64,000 nucleotides of DNA from Chloranthus sessilifolius (taxonomy: Eukaryota; Streptophyta; Magnoliopsida; Chloranthales; Chloranthaceae), in NCBI GenBank assembly GCA_021018995.1, contig CM037590.1, forward strand, positions 108,315,097 to 108,379,096, given 5' to 3'. Position numbers and translations under genes: made by a program. The first letter of the stretch is position 1, and each line of letters starts with the position of its first letter. The notes beneath the pieces are model-generated. The model saw only the letters and a program-made list of their open reading frames with translations. It did no database searches and was not told the DNA's origin. Below, piece after piece: positions 31,661 through 42,634 of this stretch.

Positions 31661-33639
31661 CAGTCACAAAGACCTTTTTGGACAAATGGCCTCTGGCCTT
31701 CCTTTTCTGAGTACAAAGGTCTTTCAGAAACTTTGCATAGGCTGGGACCTGTCGGATTGCATCAAGTAGGGGTAAATTTATTTTGACCTGTTTAAAGGTC
31801 TCCATCATTTCCTCGATCTGAGCTTGACCCTTATCAAAAGGGGCAGGGCCACTCAAAGCTTGAGGAAATGGCAGCTGAGGTACTGCTGGTTCTTCCATTG
31901 CAAGCCTATGACTGAACTTTTGTTTTTTTCTTTTATCTATTTTTATCTCCTGCTGAGGCTCAACTATAACCTCTTTATTTTTCCCTTGTTGAAGGGTAGC
32001 AGGCAGTTTTTGACTCTGTGCCCTAACAAAGTCCTTATCACTTTCACTTGACATTTCCTTTGGGTAGACCTCTCCTTGTTCCTTTCCCACCTGGTTGTCT
32101 ACCAGTCTACCAGACCTTAGGGCAGTTATGGCATTGGCCCCCTCAAAATTTGAGGAGCCTTCTCTGATGGAATACTGGCCCTTAGGGTTGGCTACTGGCT
32201 GGCTTGGCAACCTGCCCTCCTCTCTTTTAGCCAGAGCATTGGCTATTTGACCAAACTGCTCTTCTATTTTTTTAATGCTTTGACTGTGAGAAGTCACAGT
32301 CTGATTCAAGGGTCCAAGGCTTCGCAATTGGGGCCAAAACTTGGTCCTCAAAAGAAGCACTTCAGGGCTGAGGTGGGGGAACTACCAATTGATTTTTTGT
32401 TGCTATCGAAATTTGATCCTTGGGGCATAACTCGTTAAACCGGCCGTTTTGAGGTAAGGCCAACATCTGTTGTGGCTGCATATAATTGTCTTGCCTCCAC
32501 CTCAAACTTGGGTGGTCTCTCCATTGGTAACCAGCATTTTGGTACTGGTATCCATATGGTTGTTTATTGTAGCCACCCGATTATTGTTGTCCAAAAGATT
32601 GGGCAGTAGCAGCCTGTTCCATTACAAACTTAGGGTATTGCCCCACAGATGGACACTCTTCTATTGTGTGTTGTGGAGATTGGCATATCAGACATGCCTT
32701 CATCACTTGTGCAGCCATTCTGGGCTGCACCACAGTCAGAAGTTTATCAAATCTTTCAGTAAGATTCGCCATCTGCATTCTTAGGTCATCATTTCCTCTA
32801 ACTTCATACATTTTTCCTTTAGAAGTCTCAGCAAGCCCCAGCTTAGGAGGAGGCTCCTGAACAGTTCTAGATGAGGACATCTTCTGGAAAGCATTTTCAC
32901 TTATGACCTCGAACAAGTCCCATGCCTCATCAGCTGTTTTATGCATGTACGTTCCACCACAAGAGGCATCTACCATGTCTCTGCTCTTCTCATCAATCCC
33001 ATTGTAGAAGCTCTGGACAAGCTGCCAGTCAAGGATCTTGTGGTGGGGACATTGTTTGAGCATCTCTTTAAATCTATCCCAGCATTGGTTAAAATCTTCA
33101 GTTGGGAACTGGGCAAAAGAAAGTATGCCTTTCCTCAATTGGCTGGTTTTGATTTCTGGGAAAAATTTAGACAGAAATCTTGTCTGGAGGTCTTTCCAAG
33201 AAGTGATGTTGTTGTTTGGGAGAGTGGATAACCAGGTCATGGCCCTGTCCTTCAGGGAAAAAGGAAAGAGCCTTAACCTAGTGGCTTCTGGTCCCAAACC
33301 AGCAATGGAGAATGTCGTGCACAGGGCCAAGAACTGGTCAATGTGCTTGTAAGGGTCTTCCTTGCTAAGCCTATGGAATGAGGGAAGCATTTGGATGATG
33401 GAAGTTTTGATTTCATAGTTTCCTTGAATATCTGGGAATTGAATGCTGAATGGAGAATTGTAATCATCTGGAGCATTCAATTCCTTCAATGTTCTAGGTT
33501 ATTCGTCACCCATAACTACTGTCTCAATTTCAATAGGGGGCTCAACTGTGGTGTGTCTATGCCTTCTCGGTCTTCTACCCCTTTCTATCTCAGGGTTAGC
33601 AGGCTCTAATGTAGGACTGAGGGATCTCCTTCCTAACAT
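31661..33639 (-). pseudogene. gag: gag of element A
   Basis: The ATG at 33639 gives MLGRRSLSPTLEPANPEIER, then a basic stretch; a TAA near 33501 interrupts. The Gag core is open from 33489 to 32581 (YEIKTSIIQMLPSFHRLSKE, DPYKHIDQFLALC, AMTWLSTLP, FLSKFFPE). A single CCHC-like knuckle C-x2-C-x4-H-x4-C is visible (CLICQSPQHTIEEC) near 32690. After a frameshift or stop near 32580-32370 the tail (SQSIKKIEEQFGQIANALAK, GRLPSQPVANPKGQ) leads into protease. Partner B has a closely similar start. Confidence 0.87.
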
Positions 33640-33934
33640 GCACACACACTAATAGCAGGGAAGACTATTCGCAGGCACATTGCACTTAACAAAAATTGCA
33701 ACTATCCTAATCAACTGCTATGGAATCTTCAAAGGAGAAATAGACTGAGTTTTGAGGGTTAGAGAAGTGCAAATAGAGGTAGCTATACTCCTAGTGCAAT
33801 TCTACTCTCCTTCTCTGCTACGGTCCAGATCTGCAAGAAAATTTTCAAATGTAATTCAGCAATATCAATAATTCACAAATATAGCTACCAAACAATAAAG
33901 AATCAAAAATCTAGAGTTTACTAAAAGATCAATA
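33640..33934 (-). other. 5' leader of element A
   Basis: Untranslated stretch between PBS and the gag ATG; no gene. Confidence 0.6.
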
Positions 33935-33952
33935 TCCCCGGCAGCGGCGTCA
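33935..33952 (-). other. Primer-binding site of element A, Asp-tRNA type
   Basis: Minus strand TGACGCCGCTGCCGGGGA, six bases after the LTR end. It differs at two positions from the form I know for Athila (TGGCGCCGTTGCCGGGGA). Confidence 0.75.
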
Positions 33953-33958
33953 AAAACT

Positions 33959-36404
33959 TGTTGGTATATTTTGAGTTGCTTGCTACTAACTATATTGAAG
34001 ACAGTGATAAGAATGGGGTGAATGAAAATGAATGAAAGGTAGAGTGAGGATTACGGAGCAACAAGCCTAAAATATGCACAGTCCTGCAAGATACAGGGCC
34101 TGCTGTAGCAAGTTTTGATAAGTAAGAGTTTGTCCCACAGGGAAGTTGATCTAAAGCTCCAAGGGAGCTATCATTAGTAGGCTCTCCAGATCTGACTACA
34201 GATCTGGCAATCCTAAATGGAAGGGGATTTAAGGTCGCAAAAATCTAAATCCTAAGGCAGCTTACTGTCTAGATTATAGAAAGGGTTAAGAGTGGTGGAG
34301 TGAGAAATTAAACATAAAAGGGTGAGAAGTATGTTATTAGGTACAGATCTGATGGGTCTTGTAACTCAGACTCAGACCTGTTGCTATAGAAATGTTGTTC
34401 AATGGCTACATTATCACCAAAGAGGAGAAAGAATCCAACTCACCCCTGTGCCATGATCCAATCCCTTATGGCTATAACCTGTCAACTTGAATGGTCACAG
34501 ACTATCCAATAGGGGAACCACAATTCAGAGATGGGTCAGAACAAGCTTACCATTGTGGGCACTACTTCATCCTGGCTACAAGCTCAAGAATCCATAGGAA
34601 CCTCATCCTCTAAAGTTCTGTGTGTGGGGCTAGGCCTACAAAGTGCACAAGCCTGGACACACAGGACCAGCAAGAGTTTGAGTATTAGCTTTCAAGCATG
34701 GTTGTTCACTGCTTTAGTAAGACTGCAGTGATCCAATCACAAGCCTACAATCTCTACAGCCAAATCAGATCTACAATCTGATGATAGATCTATACAAACA
34801 TAGGGGAGTCTGTCTCTGCGTAATCTCTCACAAGGCTACAAGCACAAGCACAGAGAAGAAGAATTTGTCTTACGTCCATGGATTGGCTTCACCCTAGGGC
34901 TATAACCTGTCCACTTGAATGGTCACAGACTATCCACAGAGGCTATCCTCCTCACAGAGGTCTAAGATAGAACAAGATCATTGCTGCCGCCACCATGTTC
35001 TCAAGGCTACCAGCTCAAGCTCCCATGGGGATTCAGATTTAATGGATCCTGTGGTGGGGGAAGGCCTGCAATGTGCCTACCCTAGATACACAGGTCACTT
35101 GGATCTAAATGAAACCTTAAAAATAATCCTCCATTGCTTACAATACAACTTAGCAATGGAGGATCTCAAGGCAGCAGCCTTCTACAGAACAACTCACAAC
35201 AAAAACATCATCCCATACATGCAGTAGATCCTATTACAAAAACTCCATTGAAATCTATACCAAATAATCATACAAAAGGCATAGCCAGCAAGTGCTGGAC
35301 TATGGAGAGAAAGAAAAAGGAAAAAGAAAACTCCTAAACCCTAACCTTAGCCTACTGTAATTCTACAGTTGATTTTTGGAGAAGAAGCACAGAAGTTAAG
35401 TCCCAAAAGAGCTCCTTTAAACCTAAGCTAGGCTTAAGCTTATATAGCAGTCGGTTCTCTCACAATTAGGGTTAGGAAAACCCTAATTTCATTAATGTAA
35501 TTACGGCCCATTCTTAACCCTTGGATGCCTCGGGGCATGTGCACAGAGATTGGAGCATTGGAGTGCGTGCCCTAATTACTGGAAGTCCCCAGATTACCCT
35601 TGCAAAAGTGGGGAGAAGTTTAGAACCTGATCCTCACTGGGTAGAAAAGATTTCAGATCCTTCCGCATGGTAGAATTGACGTCACGGGGTTGGATTTACT
35701 TGAAGTTTATGCAGTCGCGGGATTAACATTTTGATCATCGCGAGGAACTAATGGCTATCGCGAGATTGAATTTTCAGCTTTGAATGGCGCAGGGATTGCT
35801 CGCACGGTTCGTCCCTTAGTGAATCTCGTGACAGATCTTCGTGAAGAAGCAGTGTTCCTAAGTTTCTGGGTCGCTCGAGCGTTTCCCTGAAGGTTTGTAT
35901 CTCGCAAACACTGTGCGACAGCTGCGCGTAGGAATACCTGGAGCTCTCATTTCTGAATGAATCGCGCGACGCTTAACGACTCCTCTTTTGAGCTGCACGA
36001 GACTGCGCGAATGCTTCACTCACTTATGGCTGAGCCTCACGAGAGCCGCGTGAAGACTGATTTGCATTTCTTTCTGTCATCAAATCGCGCGGGAGCAGCG
36101 CATGGATTGCGCGGCCTGTTGTTGTGCTTCCTCCAAGAGCCTGCGACAACTGTGCGAAGGCATCCTTCTTGGTTTATTTCTGCTTTGATGTACCTATGCT
36201 TCAGCCAAATCTCTGTCTGGGTCCATCCTTCCTTCTGTTGAGGTAGTTCTGAGGCAAAAGTGAGCTTCTTGGCATGGTCAAGGGTTTATTTGCAGCTGCG
36301 GCTTATTACCTATAGAATAGACTTAAAATACATTTATTAAATGATTAAGGGCCTAACAGAGATTAAGTTAAGGGGTGAAAAGTGGTACTTTTCAGGTCTT
36401 AACA
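33959..36404 (-). repeat. 5' LTR of element A (2446 bp)
   Basis: Same ends and inner order as 16059-18496: array of CGCGA motifs (about 35680-36170) and TATA near 35448-35438 on the minus strand. Right TSD CTTAG at 36405-36409. Confidence 0.9.
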
Positions 36405-36409
36405 CTTAG

Positions 36410-37090
36410 TTGGGAATTCTAGTCCTAATGGATTTGAACAAATGATACTGCGTAGTGGCATATGCACTTGATCCAATTCTGCATAGTGGGATATGCGCTT
36501 GATTGTGAGTTTAGGGATCTTAGGAGCTAAAGGTCAGGTTTAAGTGTAATTTATTATGCGTGGGTGATGGGGTGCTTAATCAGTTCTTTTTTTTGGCATT
36601 TAAAGAAAGGTGAGTCGGGTCTATTTATTTTGTTACTTTGTTCTTCTTGTCTTCTTTTTTATTTTCTTTTTTATTTGAAGTAAGGGGATTTTGAAGATTT
36701 CAGGGTTTTGAAATTTCAAAATTTTAAAAATTTTAACTTAAGATCAATTCAGTGGTAAAATAGCAAAAAATGTGGCTTCCGAGATGTCGCTGAGCAGATC
36801 CACCGGTATGGGATTTGTGGACCCGACCAATATTGTGGTTGTCAAGAAGACACTTGGCATGCTGAATAATCCGTCTAACCTTCTCGGCGAGTACTGATGA
36901 TTGTCTCTTATGGGAGGACCATAGTGATTTGCGAGTCGTGAGAGACGGGTTTTGAAAACATTTGACTTAATCATAGCTAACTATATATTTATGAGGAATA
37001 TCGAGTAAAACAAAAAAAAGTGCGTAGTACTTACCTGGGGGTGATACTTACCTGGATTGTGTGTAGCTTGTATGGTCTAGTGGCGCCGTA
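36410..37090. other. 3' non-coding region of element C, right of insertion A
   Basis: It continues the tandem repeat broken by A (CTGCGTAGTGGCATATGC, CTGCATAGTGGGATATGC). Then a T-rich tract (36585-36690). No gene supported. Confidence 0.6.
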
Positions 37091-37765
37091 GTGTTGCGAT
37101 GGGACTTTGGAGATTTCTTCTCTTTAGGTCTGTTGTGGCAGAGCTTGGTGGTTGTGAGGTAATGTCTTGTAGAAGTGACGTCGTGATGGGACTTGGGGGC
37201 TCTCCCTTTCTTTGGCTGCATGCTGGGGGAGTCTTGATGGGACGTGGGGATCAATTCGGGTGAGAGAGATCTTTGCCTTAGCGATGGGAGATACTCAAGC
37301 TTTCCCTCTCTTTGTCATACAGCGTGGTATGTGCTGTCTGAGCTCTTTTTTTTTCAGGTAGTGATTGTTCGCGATGGGATGTTGACTGAGCGTAGTTAGC
37401 GATGGGACGTTGGTGGGATATTTGCGCAATGGCACATGTCTTATTTCTTTCTTTGGCAGATCTTGGGTTATGAAAGAATCACGTTGTGGTTGCATCGTGA
37501 TTGGCTTAGTTTTTTTGGGCAGTTTACTTTTGGCTTTTCGTGATGGGCCATGAGGGTATGGTTAATTTATTGTGATGGGACTAGATATTGAGGTGATATC
37601 GCATGTGTACACATTATCACGATGGGAATGGGTGCTGTCGATGCTTCCTTCTCGTGTATGGGTATGCGACGGGACGGGTGAGTACTTCTTTCTTTTCTGT
37701 TGGAACAGCCTGTGAGGCTACGCGATGGGATAGAAGAATTTTGATCACGATGTGATAAAAAAGTG
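37091..37765. repeat. Array of GCGATGGGAC motifs in element C
   Basis: About 12 copies of (C)G(A/T)GATGGGA(C/T), spaced 25-90 bases apart. The spacers are not similar to each other except for GGACTTGGGG, GGACGTGG or GGACGTTGG around some copies. It lies directly upstream of antisense promoter P1. Confidence 0.7.
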
Positions 37766-37789
37766 TGAGGGTGCAGATTTCATCCAAAG

Positions 37790-38175
37790 TCAGGTATTGT
37801 GCGCTTGTTTTAGGTCACTCAATACGATTGCGTGCCTATATTCAGGCGTGCGATAGCGGGCTTGAGGGTTCGTTTATGCGTTTCAAAGTGTGCGTGTGAT
37901 CGTATTATGTGCTAGAACCGTAGTGCATGATCGAGGCGTCAGCAGGTCAGTGTACGGGTGACCTTTTAGGTCGTGTGGCGGCAATGTGTCGTTTGATAAA
38001 TTTGTGCGGTTCATAAAGTGCACGCGATCGCAGTGTCATGCCTTTGACACGGGCGATGGTCCCATTAAGCGCGCGGGTGGTAGCGCGTGTTTTGGATTGT
38101 GCGCGATGTGCGTGGCACGTGATCGAATTAAATGCATGTTTCTTGGTGCGTGATTAAGGCCGTACTCTATATAAG
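37790..38175 (+). promoter_or_regulatory. Antisense promoter P1 of element C: GCG array plus TATA
   Basis: About 15 motifs such as GATTGCGTGC, GTGCACGCGATCG, GCGTGTGATCG and GGTGCGTGATTAAG are followed by CTATATAAG at 38167-38175, on the + strand, i.e. opposite to pol. Motif type equals that in the LTR promoter of C. Confidence 0.6.
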
Positions 38176-38661
38176 CGAGGAACTTTCATTTGTTTTTCAT
38201 TCTTTAGTTTATTCTGGTGTTTTGACCCTTTCTGGATATCTTGTGTTCTGAAATTCATGTTTTAGCGATATCTGGCGATCTAACCGTCCGATTGAGACGT
38301 CATTTCTTCCTATATTCATTATTCAACGTGATTTTTGTCCCGAGGTGATGCTCGTGGACGACATTATTTTGGGAGTTGCCGGTATTGGGAATAAGGGCGC
38401 TTGTCTTCACATCGGTCCTTTTTAAGGAGCAGTGAAGACAGCGTAGAGGAGGCGGCGGTGGAGGAGGTGAAGATAGCGGAAGAGGAGTAAAAAGTGGAGG
38501 GATGTGATTCCCAACTAATTCTCCCTGAAGTCTCCGATTGGACGCTCCGAGGGGAATCTGCTCCTCGCTTCATTTCAGTCTTGAACCCAACCTTCGCTTT
38601 GGGTTGTAGGTTAAAGTTTTAGGTTTTCGTTTTGGATTGTAAATTCAGGAGGTATGCCTCC
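38176..38661 (+). pseudogene. Truncated antisense transcription unit, copy 1
   Basis: The leader downstream of TATA (TTGTGTTCTGAAATTCATG, then GATATCTGGCGATCTAACCG) aligns with the leader of the plant-mobile-domain gene at 40570-40630 (TTGTGCTCTAATTTTCAT, then GATATTTTGCTATCCGGCC). A short reading frame (MLVDDIILGVAGIGNKG) starts at 38348 and soon stops. The unit ends with hairpin H1 at 38648-38661 and CGGTGATAC. It looks like a copy of the antisense gene with most exons lost. Confidence 0.5.
38648..38661 (+). terminator. 3'-end hairpin H1 of antisense unit
   Basis: GGAGG-TATG-CCTCC, preceded by AATTCA and followed by GGTGATACTTATAAA. Same design as H2 and H3. Role in 3'-end formation inferred. 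Confidence 0.5.
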
Positions 38662-39600
38662 GGTGATACTTATAAAATTTTAAATTATAAATAAAGGGCA
38701 TTTCTTTTGTTTTATCATGCTTGTTTATTTGTTTAAGCTTATTAGCGGATTAGTTGAATCTATCTGATTTGTTTGACTTATTTTAGGATTTTGTTTAGAG
38801 TTTTAAGATTAATTCCAAATTTATTCAGGGCTTATTCGAGGTTAATTTGCTTTATTGAGTTTGGTTTAGAGGGTTTACTTGGTTCTGTTTGGTTTGTTGG
38901 GGGCATTTTTTTGGTCCTATACAAGTTAGGGTCTCATCTTAGAGAGTTTTTTTTTTTATTTAAAGTTTTGTCTAGTTTAAGGTTTGATTTAACTTGAGTT
39001 TTGGTCTTTTATTTGATTCAACATGAGACTTAAAAGGTGTGCGTTTTCAAAGGTTCTAGATGGGTGTTAAATGTTTAAATCCTATTGGTTAATCTAAGCT
39101 TGGGGGATTGGTGTTTCTTAGGGGGTTAAGCATTGTGTAATTATTGGTTCATCTGAGTCCGTCATGGATTGTGGTCTTTCAAAGGGTGTATGTGTTTGGT
39201 TTAAATTTAATTAGATTAGAGAGGTTTAAAGGTGTGACACTTGTCATTTGGTAATTCAGGAGGTATAGTTTATAAATGTGTGAGCTAAAAGTTTTGGGTT
39301 TTTGTTGTTTCGAATTTTGCTCCAAGTTTGGGATTAAAAGTTTTGGGGCATTTTGTTTTGAGCATTTTCTAGTTCATTAATGTCTTTTCTTCCTTTATTT
39401 TTTGTATCCCGGGTGTTGGACCCGAAGAGTTGTGTTTATTGCGTGAATTGTTGAGAATAGACGGGATTGGGAATGCAAGGTAGCAGTCGAATTGCTGCCA
39501 TCTAAGGGAAGAGGGGAAGATGGGATTTTTGGTTTCCCGAATGAATTCGGATTCGGGCATTGCCTGAATGTGCAGATTTTAAGTTTCTTATGTTGAGTTG
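38662..39600 (+). other. T-rich non-coding stretch with decayed copies of antisense-unit tails
   Basis: GTAATTCAGGAGGTATAG near 39252 is a half-lost version of the H1 context. 39360-39600 precedes H2 and may be the tail of another copy. No protein recognised. Confidence 0.45.
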
Positions 39601-39608
39601 TATATTCA

Positions 39609-39622
39609 GAGGGTATGCCCTC
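39609..39622 (+). terminator. 3'-end hairpin H2 of antisense unit
   Basis: GAGGG-TATG-CCCTC, preceded by ATATTCA. Two stem pairs differ from H1 in a compensated way. Confidence 0.5.
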
Positions 39623-40085
39623 AGTATATTTTGTAATTATTTTATTTATTTATGAAGTGATTATATTTTTTTACCTCATTTGTGGCAATTTCTATTTAGT
39701 AAATTTTGTAGCTTGTTTGATTTGTTTTGAGTGCGAGGTTTACTTGTTTAACTTATTTATTTTTTATTGGAGCATGTTAAGAGCATTTTTTTGTTTTGAT
39801 TTAGTTTGGGCCTATTTGGAGTGTATGAACGATGGGGATATTTTTCTTGTTTAGTTTCACCTTAGTTGGGGCAAGTTTTTTTTGTTTGTTTAGTTTTGGT
39901 TGGAGTGTGTAAACGGTGTTAGGGCATTTTTTTTTTTAGTTTGGTCCTAGTCTGGAGCATCTTCCTTTAGCGATCGGGGTGCATATTTCTTTAAGACTGG
40001 AATGTTTTGGATCAAGCTTAACAAGGCGTGGTTTAGGCTAATAATTAGTGTCAGAGATCAACCAATTTAGGCCTGTGAACGTGTT
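39623..40085. other. T-rich spacer in element C
   Basis: No gene seen. Repeats of TTTGTTT and AGTTTGG, and the phrase GGAGCAT or GGAGTGT recurring. Confidence 0.4.
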
Positions 40086-40497
40086 GTTCTGGGCACTTTT
40101 TTTGTGCTCCTGGAGAATTGCGTGTTTCAGACCGAGCGCATAAATTAATTACACGCCAGAGGGTGGACGCATGTTCAAAGCGTCTGAACGTTATTAAGGG
40201 CTAGTTTCTTATCGTTTGACCAATTTAAACACACGGTACTGAGCGTATGATTAGGGTGGTGGCTGGTCGTTGTACAGGTGACCATTGGCATTCGCACGCC
40301 ACTATGTGGACACTTGAAGCGATTACGCGCTTAGTAGGCTACGTGCAACCAGATGGTCGGGTTGGTTTGAGCGGCCGACAATTCGGTTGCGCGCGCAAGA
40401 CCGGTCGTGTAATCCGTATTAAGCGCGAGAACAATGGTGCGTGATTCGATTGCGCGCGTGAGTTTTCGCGTGCGATTTGGGTAAGTTCTATATATAG
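40086..40497 (+). promoter_or_regulatory. Antisense promoter P2 of element C: GCG array plus TATA
   Basis: About 16 motifs such as GATTACGCGC, GTTGCGCGCGC, ATTAAGCGCGAG and GTGCGTGATTCGATTGCGCG are followed by CTATATATAG at 40488-40497. The first ATG of the following gene is 168 bases downstream (40665). Same motif type as P1 and the LTR of C. Confidence 0.65.
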
Positions 40498-40664
40498 TTC
40501 AAAACTTTTTATTTTCATCGCACGATCCATTTTAGTCTTCGATTCTCTATTTCCTTGTTTCTTTGTGCTCTAATTTTCATATTTTCGTGATATTTTGCTA
40601 TCCGGCCATCCATTTCGAGCGTCGTTTCCTTCATTCTCTTCAGTTTTTTAAGGTCTTCGTTCTA

Positions 40665-42634
40665 GGATGGAGGGTGAGGGTATTGGTGGGTCGATCTTAT
40701 TGCTTCTGAGTTAGAAAGGATGTTAGGGGCGGAAATGGGTGAGACTTTCGAGGCTCAGTCCGATGTTGTTGGGGAGGTGGATGTTGGGGAGGTAGTTAGA
40801 GAGGAGGTATTGGAGGTTAACCAATCGGGGGTCAGGGAGGAGGCACTCAAGATTGAGCAGGGAGTCGCTGAGGATGAGGGTGAGATACCTGAGGGTGAGA
40901 GAGCTGAGGGTGCGGCTAAGGAGCACCAGGATGAGGAGCATCGAGATCGTAGACACTTCCCGCTGGAGGATTTCTTCGCTCGAGGCCAGGTAAGCATCCA
41001 TGAGCAAGAGTTCTTTCATTTTCTTAGCCACTTAGGTTATGACATAGGCTTATTAGGCTCTAGAAACCCTTCAAATTTATGTCAAACCTGCATTGATCCT
41101 TGGTTGTGTGCTCACTCATGCATCATGACGACATCTAGAGATAGGTCATGTTTCTATTCAGCTGCCCTTACCATGCTCTGTGTGTTTGTTGTAACTTGTT
41201 ATTGTGTTTGGGGCATATTTGACTTGCTTTTAGTTCTAAATTCATTTATCTTTTGTTATAGGTATGTGTTAGTCTTACTATTATTATTTGTGTTTCGTTT
41301 AATAGGAGCCCCACAGCTGACTATCAACTCGGCATGGACCGAGTCTCATACTTGGTACCGTGCCTTGTTAGAGTTTCAGTGGGCGCGGTTGGTGTCTTTC
41401 AGTTTCAGATTGATCCTAGTGCTGGAGCCCTTTCAGGTCGATCGTGGCCTGATCACGGTGATCTTAGAGAGGTGGAGGGAGGAGCATCAGGCGCTTCTCT
41501 TTCAAGTTGGTATGATGTTGCTAACTCCGGAGGACTGGGTCCGCATCACCAATCTTTGTTTCGAGGGTGAGCCGATCACAGGGCGGATGGCAGGACATTA
41601 TTTGGAGGTGTGTGAGGAGATTTTGGGTGTGCCGTATAGATCGAGTGGATCGGGGCCAAGTGTAGTTCGAGTCACTTGGTTTTTTGATACGTTTGTGAGT
41701 GGCTTCATCCCCCTGAGGTGCCATTCGGAGGCGAAGGCGACTTATGAGGTGCGTTGTGTGATAGTGGGGATATGCACTTCCTTGGTGTGGTACTCTTATC
41801 TTCTTCGACTCGGGGATGCATCACCGGGTTATTTTTTATGATTCTCGGGGACTTGGATCGAGTCCCCTCATACGCGTGGGGCGTAGTCGCATTGACACAT
41901 CTCTATGAACAGCTTTACCATCGGGGACAGGGTGTCGAGTCGATCGAAGGTTTACTTCCCTTCCTCCTGGTGAGTTTTAGTTAATTAATGTCATAGTGTC
42001 TCTTTTTTTGGTCTTTTGATAATAGCATCTATTTAGCGTTTCTTCTATTTTGTTTTCTTTAGTTTTGGGCATATGATCACTTCGCTTTTCTTCGTCTGGG
42101 GGTTCCGTTGGAGGTGAGGTTTACGTTTTCGCGGATGCATGTGTGGAAGGAGGCGTTGAGGGGTCGCCGTTGATCTTGGGATCTTCAAACTGCGTGCGAT
42201 CTCTTTGAGGATATGCACGCGGGGCAGGTATAGATCGTCATGCGTATGCTTTTTTTTTTTTTTTTTTGGTCTTTTAGGATCTGAGTCTTCGTTGAGGGGT
42301 CGGCTTGTTTACTTGGTTGTAGGTGATTTGGAGGTCGTATGCAGATGAGGAGGATGTGGACATGCCAGTGATTCAGTCTGGTCGGCACTTCTTCGATGTG
42401 GAAATATGGGTTTATTGTTTTGAGAGGGTGGAGAGGATCCACACATCTTGAGTAGTATGGCAGTTGGGGCTCGCTCAGGGGGTCCCTCTAGAGATTCGCC
42501 ATAGAGTGGCGAAGAGGGTGACTGGCCCTCCTGATCAAAATTTTACAGAGCGGATGGCGCTTCAAATAGTGGATTTTAGAGCTAGGGGGATCAGGGTTAC
42601 AGGGGCACATGACGAGGCGGATGCCTGGGAGTAT
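40665..42634 (+). pseudogene. Antisense plant-mobile-domain (PMD/MAIN-like) gene, 5' exons
   Basis: The ATG at 40665 is followed after 15 codons by a stop, so 40720 (MLGAEMGETFEAQ) is the next usable start. The acidic N-terminus ends at an exon boundary 40989 (CAG/GTAAGC); the acceptor is probably CCCCACAG at 41316, which keeps the frame. The PMD-like core follows: LEPFQVDRGLITVILERW, LLTPEDWVRITNLCFEGEPI, then after a frameshift DLDRVPSYAWGVVALTHLYE and SIEGLLPFLL, donor 41969, acceptor 42062, FWAYDHFAFLRLGVPLE. A further exon starts at 42323 and is split by B after DAWEY. PMD proteins of hosts act in gene silencing; copies are known inside transposable elements. Orientation opposite to pol. 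Domain assignment from memory of the family. Confidence 0.65.
42630..42634. repeat. TSD AGTAT of element B, left copy
   Basis: AGTAT precedes TGTTGGCGAT here and follows CTTAACA at 55763-55767. Removing B and one TSD restores a continuous reading frame (DAWEY then VRWF). Confidence 0.92.

Larger units (their letters stand above)
16059..36404 (-). mobile_element. Element A: Athila-lineage retrotransposon, all genes present but decayed
   Basis: Two LTRs (16059-18496 and 33959-36404) flank, on the minus strand, PBS, gag, PR, RT, RNase H, integrase, ORF3, ORF4, a 3' non-coding block and PPT. The perfect 5-bp TSD shows a single insertion event. The span is 20.3 kb, or 17.8 kb without the nested solo LTR S. 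Over the first 155 bases the LTRs differ at about 5 positions (about 3%), so the insertion is fairly recent compared with element 2. Confidence 0.92.

Noticed and set aside
40990-41316. Hydrophobic stretch in the 373-codon frame, suggesting a transmembrane segment
   Set aside because: It is better explained as an intron read through (CAG/GTAAGC donor, T-rich region, CCCCACAG acceptor) in the antisense gene.
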